In this document: piece after piece, positions 7,221 to 15,730 of the stretch
Position numbering within the stretch: the stretch's first letter is position 1
Layout: each line of letters begins with the position of its first letter
Source: an uncultured Christensenellaceae bacterium
GTDB lineage: Bacteria > Bacillota > Clostridia > Christensenellales > Christensenellaceae
DNA: 25,497 nt
NCBI GenBank assembly: GCA_934555865.1
Contig: CAKTFI010000016.1
Span: forward strand, 1-25,497
Direction of reading: 5' to 3'
Translations under genes and position numbers: made by a program
Notes under the pieces: generated by a model
What the model was told of the DNA's origin: nothing
Database searches by the model: none
What the model saw: only the letters and a program-made list of their open reading frames with translations

Positions 7221-9455
7221 TTAGTGAATCTCATACGGATCTATCTCTATACCGATGGTGAGCCCGCGCATCGCATGCGCCTGCTCCCACGCGTCGTATA
7301 TTCGGTCTCGAATCTCCCCGAGCGCCTTGCCCACGCGCGCCTTTACGAGGATATGATAGCGCGCCTTGCCGTCCAGCCGGGCCACCGGCGCGGGCTTTGC
7401 CGCAAACAGCAATATCTCCTGCGCATACGGCCGCAGCGCCGCCCGCAGGGTTTCCTCCGCCGCCCGGCACGCCTGCTGCGCCCGCTCCGCCTGCGCATGC
7501 GTAAACACCAACCGGTAGATGCGCGAAAAGGGCGGCTTCCCCGTCGCCTTGCGGAAGGCGATCTCCTGCCGGTAAAACCCGGCATAGTCGTGCCGCGCCG
7601 CAAACTGGATCGCATAGTGCTGCGGGTTGAAGGTCTGCACGATCACCCTGCCCTTCTGCCGCCGCCCGGCGCGCCCGCCGACCTGTTCGATCATCGCGAA
7701 GGTCTTTTCCTCCTGCCGGTAGTCGCCGGAGAGGAGCATGGAGTCCGCCGACACGATCGCCGACAGCGTGACATCCTGAAAATCCAGCCCGCGGGAGATC
7801 ATCTGCGTCCCCACCAGGATGTCCGCCTCCCGCTTGCGGAAGGTGGAAAAAATCTCCTGATAGGCGTTCTTCCTGCGCGTCGTGTCGAAATCCATGCGCA
7901 GGATGCGCGCCGCGGGGAAGAGCGCTTGCAGCTGCTCCTGCATTTTTTCCGTCCCGATCCCCGTATACCGCATGCCCTTGGCGCCGCAGGCGGGGCAAAC
8001 CGTGCTTGCCGCAAAGGTCCGCCCGCAGTAGTGGCAGAGCAGCTTGTCCAGATCCTTGTGGTATTTGAGCGGCAGGTCGCAATGCGTGCACAGCCGCGCC
8101 TCCCCGCAGGAAGGGCAGACAAGGCTCGAGGCATAGCCGCGGCGGTTTAGAAAGACCATCGCCTGCTTTTCCTCCGCCAGCACCTGCCGGATCGCCTGAT
8201 ACAGCGCGCCGCTCACCGGCCCGCGGTTCCCGCGCTGATATTCGCGCTTCATGTCCACGATCTGCATCTCCGGCAGGGGGAGGCTGCCGATCCGCTCCGG
8301 CATTTCCAAAAGCTCATAGATGCCCATCTTCGCCTTGGCATAATCCTCGACCAGCGGCGTCGCGCTTGCGAGCACGAGCGGCGCGCCCGCCATTTTGCAG
8401 CGCATGTTGGCGATCTCCGCCGCGTGATAGGGCGGATGATTCTCCGCCTGATAGCTTTCCGCCTGTTCCTCGTCCAGCAGGATGAGGCCGATGTTTTCAA
8501 GCGGCAGGAACACCGCCGAGCGCGCGCCCAGCACGATCCGTGCCTCGCCGCTCTGCACCCTGCGCCATTCGTCAAAACGCTCGCCGTCCGAAAGGCCGCT
8601 GTGGAAGAGCGCCACCTCCTGCCCGAAATAGCGGGAAAACTCCGCCAAGATCTGCGGCGTGATGGAGATCTCCGGCACGAGCACGATCGCCGTCTTGCCG
8701 AGCGACAGGGCGTGCCGGACGCAGGCGATATACACCTCCGTCTTGCCGCTGCCCGTCACGCCGTGCAGCAGGAAGGTCCTGTTCTCGCCCGCGTCCATGC
8801 TGCCGCAGATGCGGCGGATCGCCTGCTGCTGTGCCGGAGTATACTCGATCTGCCGCGGCGGCAGCGCCTCGCCCCGCGCAGGCGCGCGGTACGCTTCCCG
8901 CTCCTCCACCACGAGGACGCCCTTTTCCGCCAGCTGCCGCACGCTCGCCGCGTCCAGCACCGCCGTCGGACATTCGCCCTGTTCCAGCAGCGCCTCCAGC
9001 GTCCGATGCTTGTTCTTCGCCTTCAGCGCGCCGTTTTTCGCATAGCAGGCGTCCCGCTCGCGCAATGCCGCCTCGCGGTCCAACAGCCTTGCCACGCGGA
9101 CATACTTCTTGCGGATGCGCTCTCCCCGCAGCTTGGCGGGGAACATCAGCCGCAGGGCAAAGGCCATGGTCGTCCGGTATTTGGCGCAGATGTATTGCGC
9201 CAGGCGGATCTGTTCCGGGGTCACGACCGGGCGCTCGTCCAGGCATTCGCCAAGCGGGCGCACCTTTTCCGGCGAAAGAGCGGTCTCCCGCTTGCACCGC
9301 AGCACGATCCCCTCCGTATATGCCCGCCCAAACGGCACGCGCACCCGGCTCCCCGGCGGGATGTCCCGGCCGTCCTCAATTTTATAATCAAAGATCCGGT
9401 CGATATTGCTGTGCGCGATATCGACGATAACCTCGGCATATACACAACTTTCCAT
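7221..9455 (-). CDS. priA: Primosomal protein N' (replication restart helicase PriA)
   Basis: Superfamily 2 3'-5' DNA helicase that reloads the replisome at stalled forks; 744 aa. The N-terminal DNA-binding domain begins with the family signature (AEVIVDIAHSNIDRIFDY). Walker A is GVTGSGKT at 232-239; the Walker B region reads LLDEEQ at 326-331 where PriA normally has DEEH. LGARSAVFLP and ASATP follow, then an eight-Cys zinc-binding insert (CPSCG, CTHC, CHYCG, CPACG) and the TGIGTEK helicase motif. The ATG at 9455 matches the family N-terminus but has no Shine-Dalgarno; the -10 box lies only 6 bases before it (see promoter). It is the first gene of the priA-to-rsgA transcript. Confidence 0.96.
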   Translation of the reverse strand: MESCVYAEVIVDIAHSNIDRIFDYKIEDGRDIPPGSRVRVPFGRAYTEGIVLRCKRETALSPEKVRPLGECLDERPVVTPEQIRLAQYICAKYRTTMAFALRLMFPAKLRGERIRKKYVRVARLLDREAALRERDACYAKNGALKAKNKHRTLEALLEQGECPTAVLDAASVRQLAEKGVLVVEEREAYRAPARGEALPPRQIEYTPAQQQAIRRICGSMDAGENRTFLLHGVTGSGKTEVYIACVRHALSLGKTAIVLVPEISITPQILAEFSRYFGQEVALFHSGLSDGERFDEWRRVQSGEARIVLGARSAVFLPLENIGLILLDEEQAESYQAENHPPYHAAEIANMRCKMAGAPLVLASATPLVEDYAKAKMGIYELLEMPERIGSLPLPEMQIVDMKREYQRGNRGPVSGALYQAIRQVLAEEKQAMVFLNRRGYASSLVCPSCGEARLCTHCDLPLKYHKDLDKLLCHYCGRTFAASTVCPACGAKGMRYTGIGTEKMQEQLQALFPAARILRMDFDTTRRKNAYQEIFSTFRKREADILVGTQMISRGLDFQDVTLSAIVSADSMLLSGDYRQEEKTFAMIEQVGGRAGRRQKGRVIVQTFNPQHYAIQFAARHDYAGFYRQEIAFRKATGKPPFSRIYRLVFTHAQAERAQQACRAAEETLRAALRPYAQEILLFAAKPAPVARLDGKARYHILVKARVGKALGEIRDRIYDAWEQAHAMRGLTIGIEIDPYEIH

Positions 9456-9461
9456 ATTTGT

Positions 9462-9490
9462 ATTATAGCACAATTCCCGCCACCGCCCAA
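9462..9490 (-). promoter_or_regulatory. priA promoter, possibly leaderless
   Basis: On the minus strand a perfect TATAAT (9467-9462) preceded by TGC (extended -10) lies 17 bases from TTGGGC (9490-9485). Only ACAAAT separates the -10 from the priA ATG at 9455, so transcription should start at or within a base or two of the start codon. It lies just downstream of the coaBC terminator. Confidence 0.7.
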
Positions 9491-9526
9491 GCGCTTTGCC
9501 TGCTTTCTTTCCCGGCCTTTTCACGC

Positions 9527-9564
9527 AAAAAAAAGCACCCACCGCACTTTTCGGCAGATGCTTT
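9527..9564 (-). terminator. Intrinsic terminator after coaBC
   Basis: On the minus strand a 13-pair stem (AAAGCATCTGCCG with CGGTGGGTGCTTT, three G-U pairs) closes a 7-base loop and runs into eight T. It begins 22 bases after the coaBC stop and separates that operon from the priA promoter. Confidence 0.9.
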
Positions 9565-9586
9565 ATTCTTATTCCTTTTGAAACCC

Positions 9587-10786
9587 TCAATGCCGCGCCT
9601 GGTAGATGCGCATTGCCTCATCTAGGATCGCGTGCGCGACCTGCCGCTTTTCCGCCTTTTCCAGCGTCTTTTTCGACCCACCCGCAAAAAAGAGCGTCAC
9701 CAGGTTCTCCTCACTGCCAAAGCCGATGTCCGAACGCGAAATGTCGTTGGCTGCGATGAAGTCCAGGTTCTTGCGCCGCAGCTTGCCCACGGCGTTTTGC
9801 TCGAGGTCCGCCGCCTCCGCCGCAAACCCCACCAACACCTGTGCCGCCGTCTTTTTCGCACCGAGCGTCTGCAAGATGTCCTGCGTGCGCCGCAGCTCCA
9901 GCAACATATCGCCGCTCTTTTTGATCTTTCCGGCCTGATAGTGCGCCGGCGTGTAATCCGCCACGGCCGCCGCCTTGACAGCGATGTCCACGCCCGGAAA
10001 GGCATTTAGGCAGGCCTCATACATCTGCTGTGCACTCTCCACCGGCACACAGTGCACCCCGGCAGGCGGCTGCAGCGCGACCGGCCCGCTCACGAGCGTC
10101 ACCTCCGCACCGCGCGCCGCCGCCGCGGACGCGATGGCATAGCCCATCTTGCCCGTCGACCGGTTGGAAAGGAAGCGCACATCATCCAGGCGTTCGCGCG
10201 TGGGGCCGGCCGTGACCAGCAGGCGCACGCCCTGCATATCCTTCGGAGTGAGCGCCGCCTCGATCGCCTCTGCGATCTCCTCCGGCTCCGCCATGCGCCC
10301 GTCGCCCACATCGCCGCAGGCCAGCATGCCCGTCCCCGGCGCGGCAAACAGGCGCCCATCCGCCCGCAGCTGCGCCAGATTGCGCTGTACCGCCGGATGA
10401 TGCAGCATCGCCGTATTCATCGCCGGGGCGAACAGCACCGGACTGCGCGCCGCAAGCAGCAGCGTGGACAAAAAATCGTCCGCCAGCCCCTGCGCCGCCT
10501 TGGCAAGGATGTTGGCCGTCGCCGGGGCGACGACGATGAGATCGGCCAGCTTGGCCAGCGAGACATGCTCCACCTCAAAGGGCGCTTCCCTGGAAAAGGT
10601 GTCCGTCACCACCCGGTTGGCCGAGAGCGTCTCAAAAGTGAGCGGCGAGACGAACTGCTGCGCGTTTTTCGTCATGCAGACATGCACATCTGCCCCCCGC
10701 TTTTTCAGCAGGCTGACCAGCGCCGCCGCCTTATAGGCCGCGATCCCGCCGGTCACGCCGATGACGATATGCTTGCCCTCAATCAT
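9587..10786 (-). CDS. coaBC: Bifunctional phosphopantothenoylcysteine decarboxylase / phosphopantothenate-cysteine ligase
   Basis: Coenzyme A synthesis: adds cysteine to 4'-phosphopantothenate, then decarboxylates the product; 399 aa. The CoaC half (1-180) has the FMN-binding GVTGGIAAYK, catalytic H74 in EHVSLAKLAD, APAMN with N124, and C157 in ACGDVGDGRM. The CoaB half has LVTAGPTRERLDDVRF, SNRSTGKMG, AAVADY and AANDIS. The ATG at 10786 overlaps the rpoZ end by 8 nt and gives the normal family N-terminus; the upstream part of the open frame lies inside rpoZ and is a shadow. It is the last gene before the terminator, in the same place as B. subtilis yloI. Confidence 0.96.
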   Translation of the reverse strand: MIEGKHIVIGVTGGIAAYKAAALVSLLKKRGADVHVCMTKNAQQFVSPLTFETLSANRVVTDTFSREAPFEVEHVSLAKLADLIVVAPATANILAKAAQGLADDFLSTLLLAARSPVLFAPAMNTAMLHHPAVQRNLAQLRADGRLFAAPGTGMLACGDVGDGRMAEPEEIAEAIEAALTPKDMQGVRLLVTAGPTRERLDDVRFLSNRSTGKMGYAIASAAAARGAEVTLVSGPVALQPPAGVHCVPVESAQQMYEACLNAFPGVDIAVKAAAVADYTPAHYQAGKIKKSGDMLLELRRTQDILQTLGAKKTAAQVLVGFAAEAADLEQNAVGKLRRKNLDFIAANDISRSDIGFGSEENLVTLFFAGGSKKTLEKAEKRQVAHAILDEAMRIYQARH

Positions 10787-10976
10787 CTTTGCGGATATAG
10801 GTGACCTTGCCCTCGTTGATCTCCTCGATCGCCTGAGAGACCGGGTTGGGGTTGGCCGGTTCCGTGAGCGGCTCCGCGCCGCCGACAAGCTGCCGCGCCC
10901 GCTTTGCGATCTCCACGATCAGCGTATATCTGCAATCCACTTTTTCCAGAATCTCATCCAAATCCGGCTGAAACAT
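10779..10976 (-). CDS. rpoZ: RNA polymerase omega subunit
   Basis: Small subunit that helps beta' folding and holoenzyme stability; 65 aa, typical for Bacillota. The core omega pattern is visible: CRYTLIVEIAKRARQL, then PVSQAIEEINEGKVTY. AAGGAG lies seven bases before the ATG. It sits 11 nt after gmk and overlaps coaBC by 8 nt, the usual gmk-rpoZ-coaBC order. Confidence 0.94.
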   Translation of the reverse strand: MFQPDLDEILEKVDCRYTLIVEIAKRARQLVGGAEPLTEPANPNPVSQAIEEINEGKVTYIRKDD

Positions 10977-10987
10977 TGCTATTCTCC

Positions 10988-11539
10988 TTACTTTTCGATA
11001 ATATCCACAACCTGCTGCACGGCCTGTGCCAGATCGTCGTTTACGACGACATGGTCGTACTGCGGCTGATACTTCATTTCCTCAAACGCGCGCTGCGTGC
11101 GCTTTTCCACCTGCTCCGGCGTTTCGGTGTTGCGGCCGACCAGGCGTTGCCGCAGCACTTCCATGCTCGGCGGCGCGATAAAGACGAGCTCCGCCTCCGG
11201 CATCTTTTCCTTGACATGCATGCCGCCCTTGACATCGATCTCCAAGATGATGGAAGTGCCCTCCGCCATCTTGCGCTCCACCGGCTCGCGCGGCGTGCCG
11301 TAGCTGTTGTCGAAAAAGCTCTCGTATTCCAAAAAGCCGTCCTGTTCGATCATGCGCTGGAAGTCCTCTTTGGAAATGTAGTAGTAATCCACGCCGTCCA
11401 TCTCGCCCGGGCGCGGCGCACGGGTCGTGCAGGACACGCTCAGCGCGACATTCTTCGCCTGCTGCAGCACCGCCTTGATGACCGTCCCCTTCCCCGCGCC
11501 GGACGGCCCGGAGATCACAATCAGTTTTCCCTTGCTCAT
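10988..11539 (-). CDS. gmk: Guanylate kinase
   Basis: Phosphorylates GMP/dGMP to GDP/dGDP with ATP; 183 aa, slightly short but complete. P-loop GPSGAGKGT at 11-19; the GMP-binding segment TTRAPRPGEMDGVDYYY; the lid region with IDVKGG and FIAPPS; then RLVGRNTETPEQVEKR. GGAGG lies before the ATG at 11539. It follows remA by 11 nt and precedes rpoZ by 11 nt. In B. subtilis it is a target of ppGpp control, which the sequence here cannot confirm. Confidence 0.96.
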   Translation of the reverse strand: MSKGKLIVISGPSGAGKGTVIKAVLQQAKNVALSVSCTTRAPRPGEMDGVDYYYISKEDFQRMIEQDGFLEYESFFDNSYGTPREPVERKMAEGTSIILEIDVKGGMHVKEKMPEAELVFIAPPSMEVLRQRLVGRNTETPEQVEKRTQRAFEEMKYQPQYDHVVVNDDLAQAVQQVVDIIEK

Positions 11540-11550
11540 GCGTTTCCTCC

Positions 11551-11808
11551 TTAGAAATCCTCCTGCGGGACAACTTCCTTCGCCGCGCAGCGGCTGGCGA
11601 TCGTCTCCGGCTGGATCGCCGAGAGGATGACATGGTAGCTGTCCGTGATGATGACCGCGCGCGTCCGCCGCCCGCAGGTCGCATCAACCAGCATGCCTTT
11701 GGCCTTAGCCTCCTGCACGATCCGCTTGACCGGTGCGGACTCCGGCGCGACCATCGCGATCACCCGTTCTGAAGATACAATATTGCCAAACCCGATATTC
11801 ACCATCAT
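11551..11808 (-). CDS. remA: DUF370-family extracellular matrix regulator RemA
   Basis: Small DNA-binding protein; the B. subtilis homologue activates biofilm matrix operons and osmoprotection genes. 85 aa, normal length. The family core is present: [52 protein letters not shown] and [13 protein letters not shown]. Two consecutive ATG codons open it (11808 and 11805); GAGGTG lies better placed for the first. Its location between yicC and gmk matches B. subtilis. Whether this organism makes a biofilm matrix is unknown; in non-biofilm Clostridia the role of RemA is unclear. Confidence 0.93.
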   Translation of the reverse strand: MMVNIGFGNIVSSERVIAMVAPESAPVKRIVQEAKAKGMLVDATCGRRTRAVIITDSYHVILSAIQPETIASRCAAKEVVPQEDF

Positions 11809-11818
11809 CTCCGTCACC

Positions 11819-12694
11819 TCATTCCATGTTCTGGATCTGCTCGCGAATGCGTTCAATCTCTCCTTTGGCCGCCAGGACGGCTTTGGTGATCTGAATATCC
11901 GACGCCTTAGAGCCGATCGTGTTAAATTCGCGGTTCAGCTCCTGGATCAGGAAGTCCATGCTCCGCCCCGTCGCAGCGGGTGAGGAGAGCAGCTGCTCCA
12001 ATTCCTTTAAGTGGCTGCGGATGCGGACGATCTCCTCGGTGATGCTCGCCTTGTCCGAAAAATATAGGATCTCGGCGCTGAAGCGGTTTTCGTCCACCGC
12101 CGCGCCCGCCAGATATTCCTCCACCTTAGCTCGCAGCTTTTCGCGGTATTCCTCGACCACGACCGGCTCGCGCGCGGCAATGCCCTCGAGGATGTCCGCA
12201 AGCACCGCCTTGCGCTCCAGAAGGTCCGCGGCCATCCGCCGGCCCTCAGCCTCCCGCGCGGCCGTCAATTTGTCGAGCGCCATGCCGAGCGCTTCCCTAA
12301 GCGCCTCCCGGCAGACCGCCTCGTCCGTCTCTTCCTCCTCAAACGCGATCACGCCTTCCATGCGCATCAGCGCCGTGATGGAAAGGTCGTCCCTAACCGG
12401 CACTTCTCCAAGGATCTCCGCCGCGGCCGCCGCGTATTGCTTTGCAGCCTCCACATTGACCCGGAGCTTGCCCAGCGCCCCGTCGGACTGCTTGTCGTTT
12501 ACAAACACATCCACCCGGCCGCGCGCCAGGCGCCGCTTGATCTCCGCGCGGATAAAATCCTCCAAAAAGAGGAGGGTGCGCGGCGTCCGGATGTTCATAT
12601 CCAGATAGCGGTGATTGACGCTTTTCAGTTCTACGGTGATGCAGTGGCCGCCCCGTTCGGCCTCGCCCCTGCCAAACCCCGTCATGCTGTTCAT
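11819..12694 (-). CDS. yicC: YicC/YloC-family endoribonuclease
   Basis: Member of the YicC family, shown in other bacteria to be a metal-dependent endoribonuclease; 291 aa, family length. N-terminal MTGFGRGE and [11 protein letters not shown] motifs and the C-terminal domain with [35 protein letters not shown] and [17 protein letters not shown] are all present. The ATG at 12694 has GAGG eight bases upstream; a second Met three codons later is possible but badly placed. First gene after the promoter at about 12740. Confidence 0.95.
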   Translation of the reverse strand: MNSMTGFGRGEAERGGHCITVELKSVNHRYLDMNIRTPRTLLFLEDFIRAEIKRRLARGRVDVFVNDKQSDGALGKLRVNVEAAKQYAAAAAEILGEVPVRDDLSITALMRMEGVIAFEEEETDEAVCREALREALGMALDKLTAAREAEGRRMAADLLERKAVLADILEGIAAREPVVVEEYREKLRAKVEEYLAGAAVDENRFSAEILYFSDKASITEEIVRIRSHLKELEQLLSSPAATGRSMDFLIQELNREFNTIGSKASDIQITKAVLAAKGEIERIREQIQNME

Positions 12695-12732
12695 GCGAAT
12701 ATCCTCATTTCACAAAAATAGGTTTTTGAATT

Positions 12733-12766
12733 TTTATAGTATAGCACAATTTGCCGCAAAAAGAAA
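12733..12766 (-). promoter_or_regulatory. yicC-remA-gmk-rpoZ-coaBC promoter
   Basis: On the minus strand TGC-TATACT (12746-12738) forms an extended -10. The hexamer 17 bases upstream is poor (TTTCTT); TTGCGG (12759-12754) is better matched but only 10 bases from TATACT, or 15 from an overlapping TATAAA. The leader would be about 37 nt and AT-rich. No terminator separates it from the preceding gene, so read-through is also likely. Confidence 0.55.
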
Positions 12767-13738
12767 CTATTTTGCCAGAAACAATTCGTCCTGACTGGGC
12801 GGCAGGAGGTCGCCCGCCGCCGCCTCCCAGATCCTCGTCCCTGCGGTAAATTCCCCGATGCGCCGGGCGGGGATGCCCGCAGCCGAAAGCGCCGCCAGCA
12901 TCGCCGGGCCGCGGTCCGCAGAGATGGCGATGAGCAGGCTGCCGCTCGAAATGAGGCGATAGGGGTCGATGCCGTAGCGTCCGGCGATCTTGCGCGTGAC
13001 GGGCGAGACCGGGATCTCTCCCGCATCCACCCGCAGGCCGCGCCCAGCCGCCTCGGCCAATTCATAGGCCGCGCCCAGAACGCCGCCCTCGGTCACATCG
13101 TGCATGACCGCCGCGCCCGCTTCCTTACCGATGCGCGCCTCGCGCACGATGCTCAGGCTGTCCTGCATCTGCCAAAGCTCCGCAAGCTCCGCTTCGCTCA
13201 GAAGCCCCGCCCAGTCCGCCGGATGGTCGCGGAACAGGATGACCGTCCCCTCCAGCCCGGCGCTCTTGGTCTGCACGAGCCAGTCGCCCGGGCGGATGTC
13301 CCGGCAGGACAGCACCCGGTCCGTCCGCCCGATCGCCGCCACCGAGATTACCGTGCGGTTCACGGCGTCCGTCACCTCGGTGTGGCCGCCAACCACATCG
13401 ATATGCAGCGCATGCGCCTCGCGGTAGATCTCCTCCATGCGCGCGGAAAGGCCCGCCATCGTCTCCGTCGGCGGGAGCAGCATGGTGACGAGGATCGCCA
13501 CCGGCTCCCCGCCCGAGGCCGCGATGTCGTTGGCGGAGATATGCACGGCAAGCGCCCCGGCGCCCTGCTCGGCCGCCGTGATCGGGTCGGTCGAAAGCAC
13601 GCAGTAGTCCCCCTCCAGGTCCAGCACTGCGCAGTCGACGCCGACGCCCGCGCCGACCTTCACCTCCCTGCGGGAGATGTGCAGCTTGTCCAGCACCAAT
13701 TGGCGCAATTGCTCGTTTGTGAGCTTTCCGATCTTCAT
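12767..13738 (-). CDS. AIR synthase-related protein (PurM/HypE/ThiL superfamily), function unassigned
   Basis: 323 aa. It shows the two-domain PurM-superfamily fold: N-terminal ATP-binding part with GAGVGVDCAVLD, STDPITAAEQGAG, HISANDIAASGGEP and VGGHTEVTDAVNRT, and C-terminal part with MHDVTEGGVLGAAYELAEAAG and GIDPYRLISSGSLLIA. These stretches look most like the HypE side of the family (COG0309). The C-terminus ends DELFLAK and lacks the PRxC cysteine tail on which HypE carries the thiocyanate, and no hydrogenase or thiamine genes are nearby, so hydrogenase maturation and ThiL roles are not supported. The ATG at 13738 overlaps the ligA stop as ATGA, so the two are probably translated together. 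Confidence 0.85.
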   Translation of the reverse strand: MKIGKLTNEQLRQLVLDKLHISRREVKVGAGVGVDCAVLDLEGDYCVLSTDPITAAEQGAGALAVHISANDIAASGGEPVAILVTMLLPPTETMAGLSARMEEIYREAHALHIDVVGGHTEVTDAVNRTVISVAAIGRTDRVLSCRDIRPGDWLVQTKSAGLEGTVILFRDHPADWAGLLSEAELAELWQMQDSLSIVREARIGKEAGAAVMHDVTEGGVLGAAYELAEAAGRGLRVDAGEIPVSPVTRKIAGRYGIDPYRLISSGSLLIAISADRGPAMLAALSAAGIPARRIGEFTAGTRIWEAAAGDLLPPSQDELFLAK

Positions 13739-15708
13739 GCGTCCGCTTCCTCCTTGTCCTCTCCGGCCAGAAGTCTATAGAATTCCTCCTCGGTGCATAC
13801 CGCGACGCCCAGCGCGCGCGCCTTTTCCAGCTTGGAACCGGCCTTTTCGCCCGCAATCAGCAGATCGGTGCTCTTGCCCACCGCGGATTGGAGGGTGCCG
13901 CCCTGCGCCTCGATCTCGGCCCCGGCCTCGGCGCGCGTCATCCGCGAAAGCGACCCGGTGAGCACGACCTTCTTGCCGGAAAAGACGCCCCCCGCCTTTT
14001 GGAAGGGCCGCGGATCGACGCCCGCGGCAAACAAGCGTTCCAGCGTCTGCTCCACCTGCGGGGAGGCGAAGAAGTCCAGCACGGACTGCGCCATCACCTC
14101 ACCCACCTCGTCGATCGCGACGAGCGCCGCCTGATCCGCCTGCCGCAGCGCCGCAAAGGTGCCGAAGGCCGCCGCGAGGTCCTTGGCCGTCTTCTTGCCG
14201 ATGGTATTGATGCCCAGCGCATAGATGAAGTTCGAAAGCTCCGGGCGCTTACTCTTTTGGATGCCCATAAGCAGGTTTTGCACCTTCTTTTCCTTGAATC
14301 CCGGGAGCGAGAGCAGCGCCGCCTCGTCGAGCTCATACAGCGCGGCGATGTCCGAGATATGTAGGTGCGTATAGAGAAGCTCCGCCGTCTTGTCCGACAG
14401 GTTTTCGATGTTCATCGCCTCGCGCGAGGCATAGTGCGCCAGGCGCGCCACCAGCTGCGGGCGACAAGACAGGCTATTCGGGCAGTACAGGTTCGGCCCG
14501 ATCATCTCCAGCGCCGCCCCGCAGTAGGGGCAGACCGTGGGCGCGTCCGCATAGACCGCCTCCTCGCCCGGCACCGCGCCCAGGATCTCGGGGATCACAT
14601 CGTTGCTGCGGCGGATAAACACACGGCTCCCAACCGCCACGCGCTTGCGGCGGATGTCCTCGATGTTGTTGAGCGTCGCCCGGCGCACCGTTGCGCCGCC
14701 GATCTCCACCTCGTCCACCTCTGCCGTGGGCGTCAGGCGCCCCGTCCGCCCCACCTCCCAGACGATCTGCCGGATCGTCGTCGTCATCTCCTCCGCCGCA
14801 AATTTATAGGCGATCGCCCAGCGCGGGAAGCGCTCGGTATAGCCCATCTGTTCCCGCAGGGAAAAGTCGTCCAGCTTGATGACCATGCCGTCGATCAAAA
14901 AGTCCAGCGAATCGCGCGCCGCTTCCGCCTCGGCGATGCCCGCAAGCACGCCGTCCAGCGAATCGTACAGGCGCTCAAAATCGCTGACCTTAAAGTGGTT
15001 TTCCTTCAAAAACGCGATCATTTCCGTATGCGTGGCAAACGATCGGCCTTCGATATAGCCGACATTGTAAAAATAGGCGTCCAGCTTGCGTTCCGCCGTC
15101 ACGCGCGTATCCAGATTGCGCAGCGCCCCGGCACAGGCGTTGCGCGCGTTTTTCAAGGGCTCCTTGGCCGTCTTGTTGTATTCCGCCAGGTCGGAAAGGT
15201 GCATGATCGCCTCGCCCTGCACCTCCATCCGCCCCCGGAAGGGGATCTGAAGCGGGATAGACTTGATCGTCCGCGCTTGCTCCAGAATCTCCTCCCCCGT
15301 CACGCCGTCGCCGCGCGTCGCCGCCATGACGAGCTTTCCTTCCTCATAAGTCAGGTTAATCGTCAAGCCGTCGAATTTGTATTCCAGCGTATAGAGCAGC
15401 GCCCGGTCGGTGAATTTTTGGATGCGCTGTTCAAACGCGCGCAGCTCCTCCACCGTCTTTGCCTTGTTCAGGCTGTATAGCGGGGCCAGGTGCGTGTGCT
15501 TCTGAAAGCCCTCCAGCACCTTGCCGCCCACGCGGATGGTCGGCGAATCCTCGAGCACGACGCCCGTCTCCCGCTCCATCGCCAGCAGGCGGTCGAACAG
15601 GAGGTCGTATTCCGCGTCGCTCACGGTCGGGGTGTCCAGCACATAGTATTGATAGGCATAGGCGTTGAGCTGTTCGACCAGCGCCTTCATCTGCTGCATA
15701 GTGGCCAT
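13735..15708 (-). CDS. ligA: NAD-dependent DNA ligase LigA
   Basis: Seals nicks in replication and repair using NAD; 657 aa, full length. Domain Ia YYVLDTPTVSDAEYD (about 21-35), adenylation lysine K111 in EYKFDGLTINL, TRGDGVTGEE at 131-140, IDGMVIK at 272-278, zinc cysteines C393, C396, C409 and C415, HhH segments (YALGINTIGKKTAKDL) and a C-terminal BRCT domain (VVLTGSLSRMTRAEA). Some motifs differ from the textbook forms: KNARNACAGALRNLD in place of NPRNAAAGSLRQLD, and LYSLNKAK in place of MLSLDNAF. The ATG at 15708 has AGAGG about 10 bases upstream and begins 22 nt after pcrA. Confidence 0.96.
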   Translation of the reverse strand: MATMQQMKALVEQLNAYAYQYYVLDTPTVSDAEYDLLFDRLLAMERETGVVLEDSPTIRVGGKVLEGFQKHTHLAPLYSLNKAKTVEELRAFEQRIQKFTDRALLYTLEYKFDGLTINLTYEEGKLVMAATRGDGVTGEEILEQARTIKSIPLQIPFRGRMEVQGEAIMHLSDLAEYNKTAKEPLKNARNACAGALRNLDTRVTAERKLDAYFYNVGYIEGRSFATHTEMIAFLKENHFKVSDFERLYDSLDGVLAGIAEAEAARDSLDFLIDGMVIKLDDFSLREQMGYTERFPRWAIAYKFAAEEMTTTIRQIVWEVGRTGRLTPTAEVDEVEIGGATVRRATLNNIEDIRRKRVAVGSRVFIRRSNDVIPEILGAVPGEEAVYADAPTVCPYCGAALEMIGPNLYCPNSLSCRPQLVARLAHYASREAMNIENLSDKTAELLYTHLHISDIAALYELDEAALLSLPGFKEKKVQNLLMGIQKSKRPELSNFIYALGINTIGKKTAKDLAAAFGTFAALRQADQAALVAIDEVGEVMAQSVLDFFASPQVEQTLERLFAAGVDPRPFQKAGGVFSGKKVVLTGSLSRMTRAEAGAEIEAQGGTLQSAVGKSTDLLIAGEKAGSKLEKARALGVAVCTEEEFYRLLAGEDKEEADA

Positions 15709-15730
15709 CGTCTTGTGTCCTCTGCGTTTC

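Noticed and set aside
12767..13738. Naming the AIR-synthase-like gene hypE or thiL
   Set aside because: The HypE C-terminal cysteine motif is absent and there is no hydrogenase or thiamine gene nearby, so neither name is supported.
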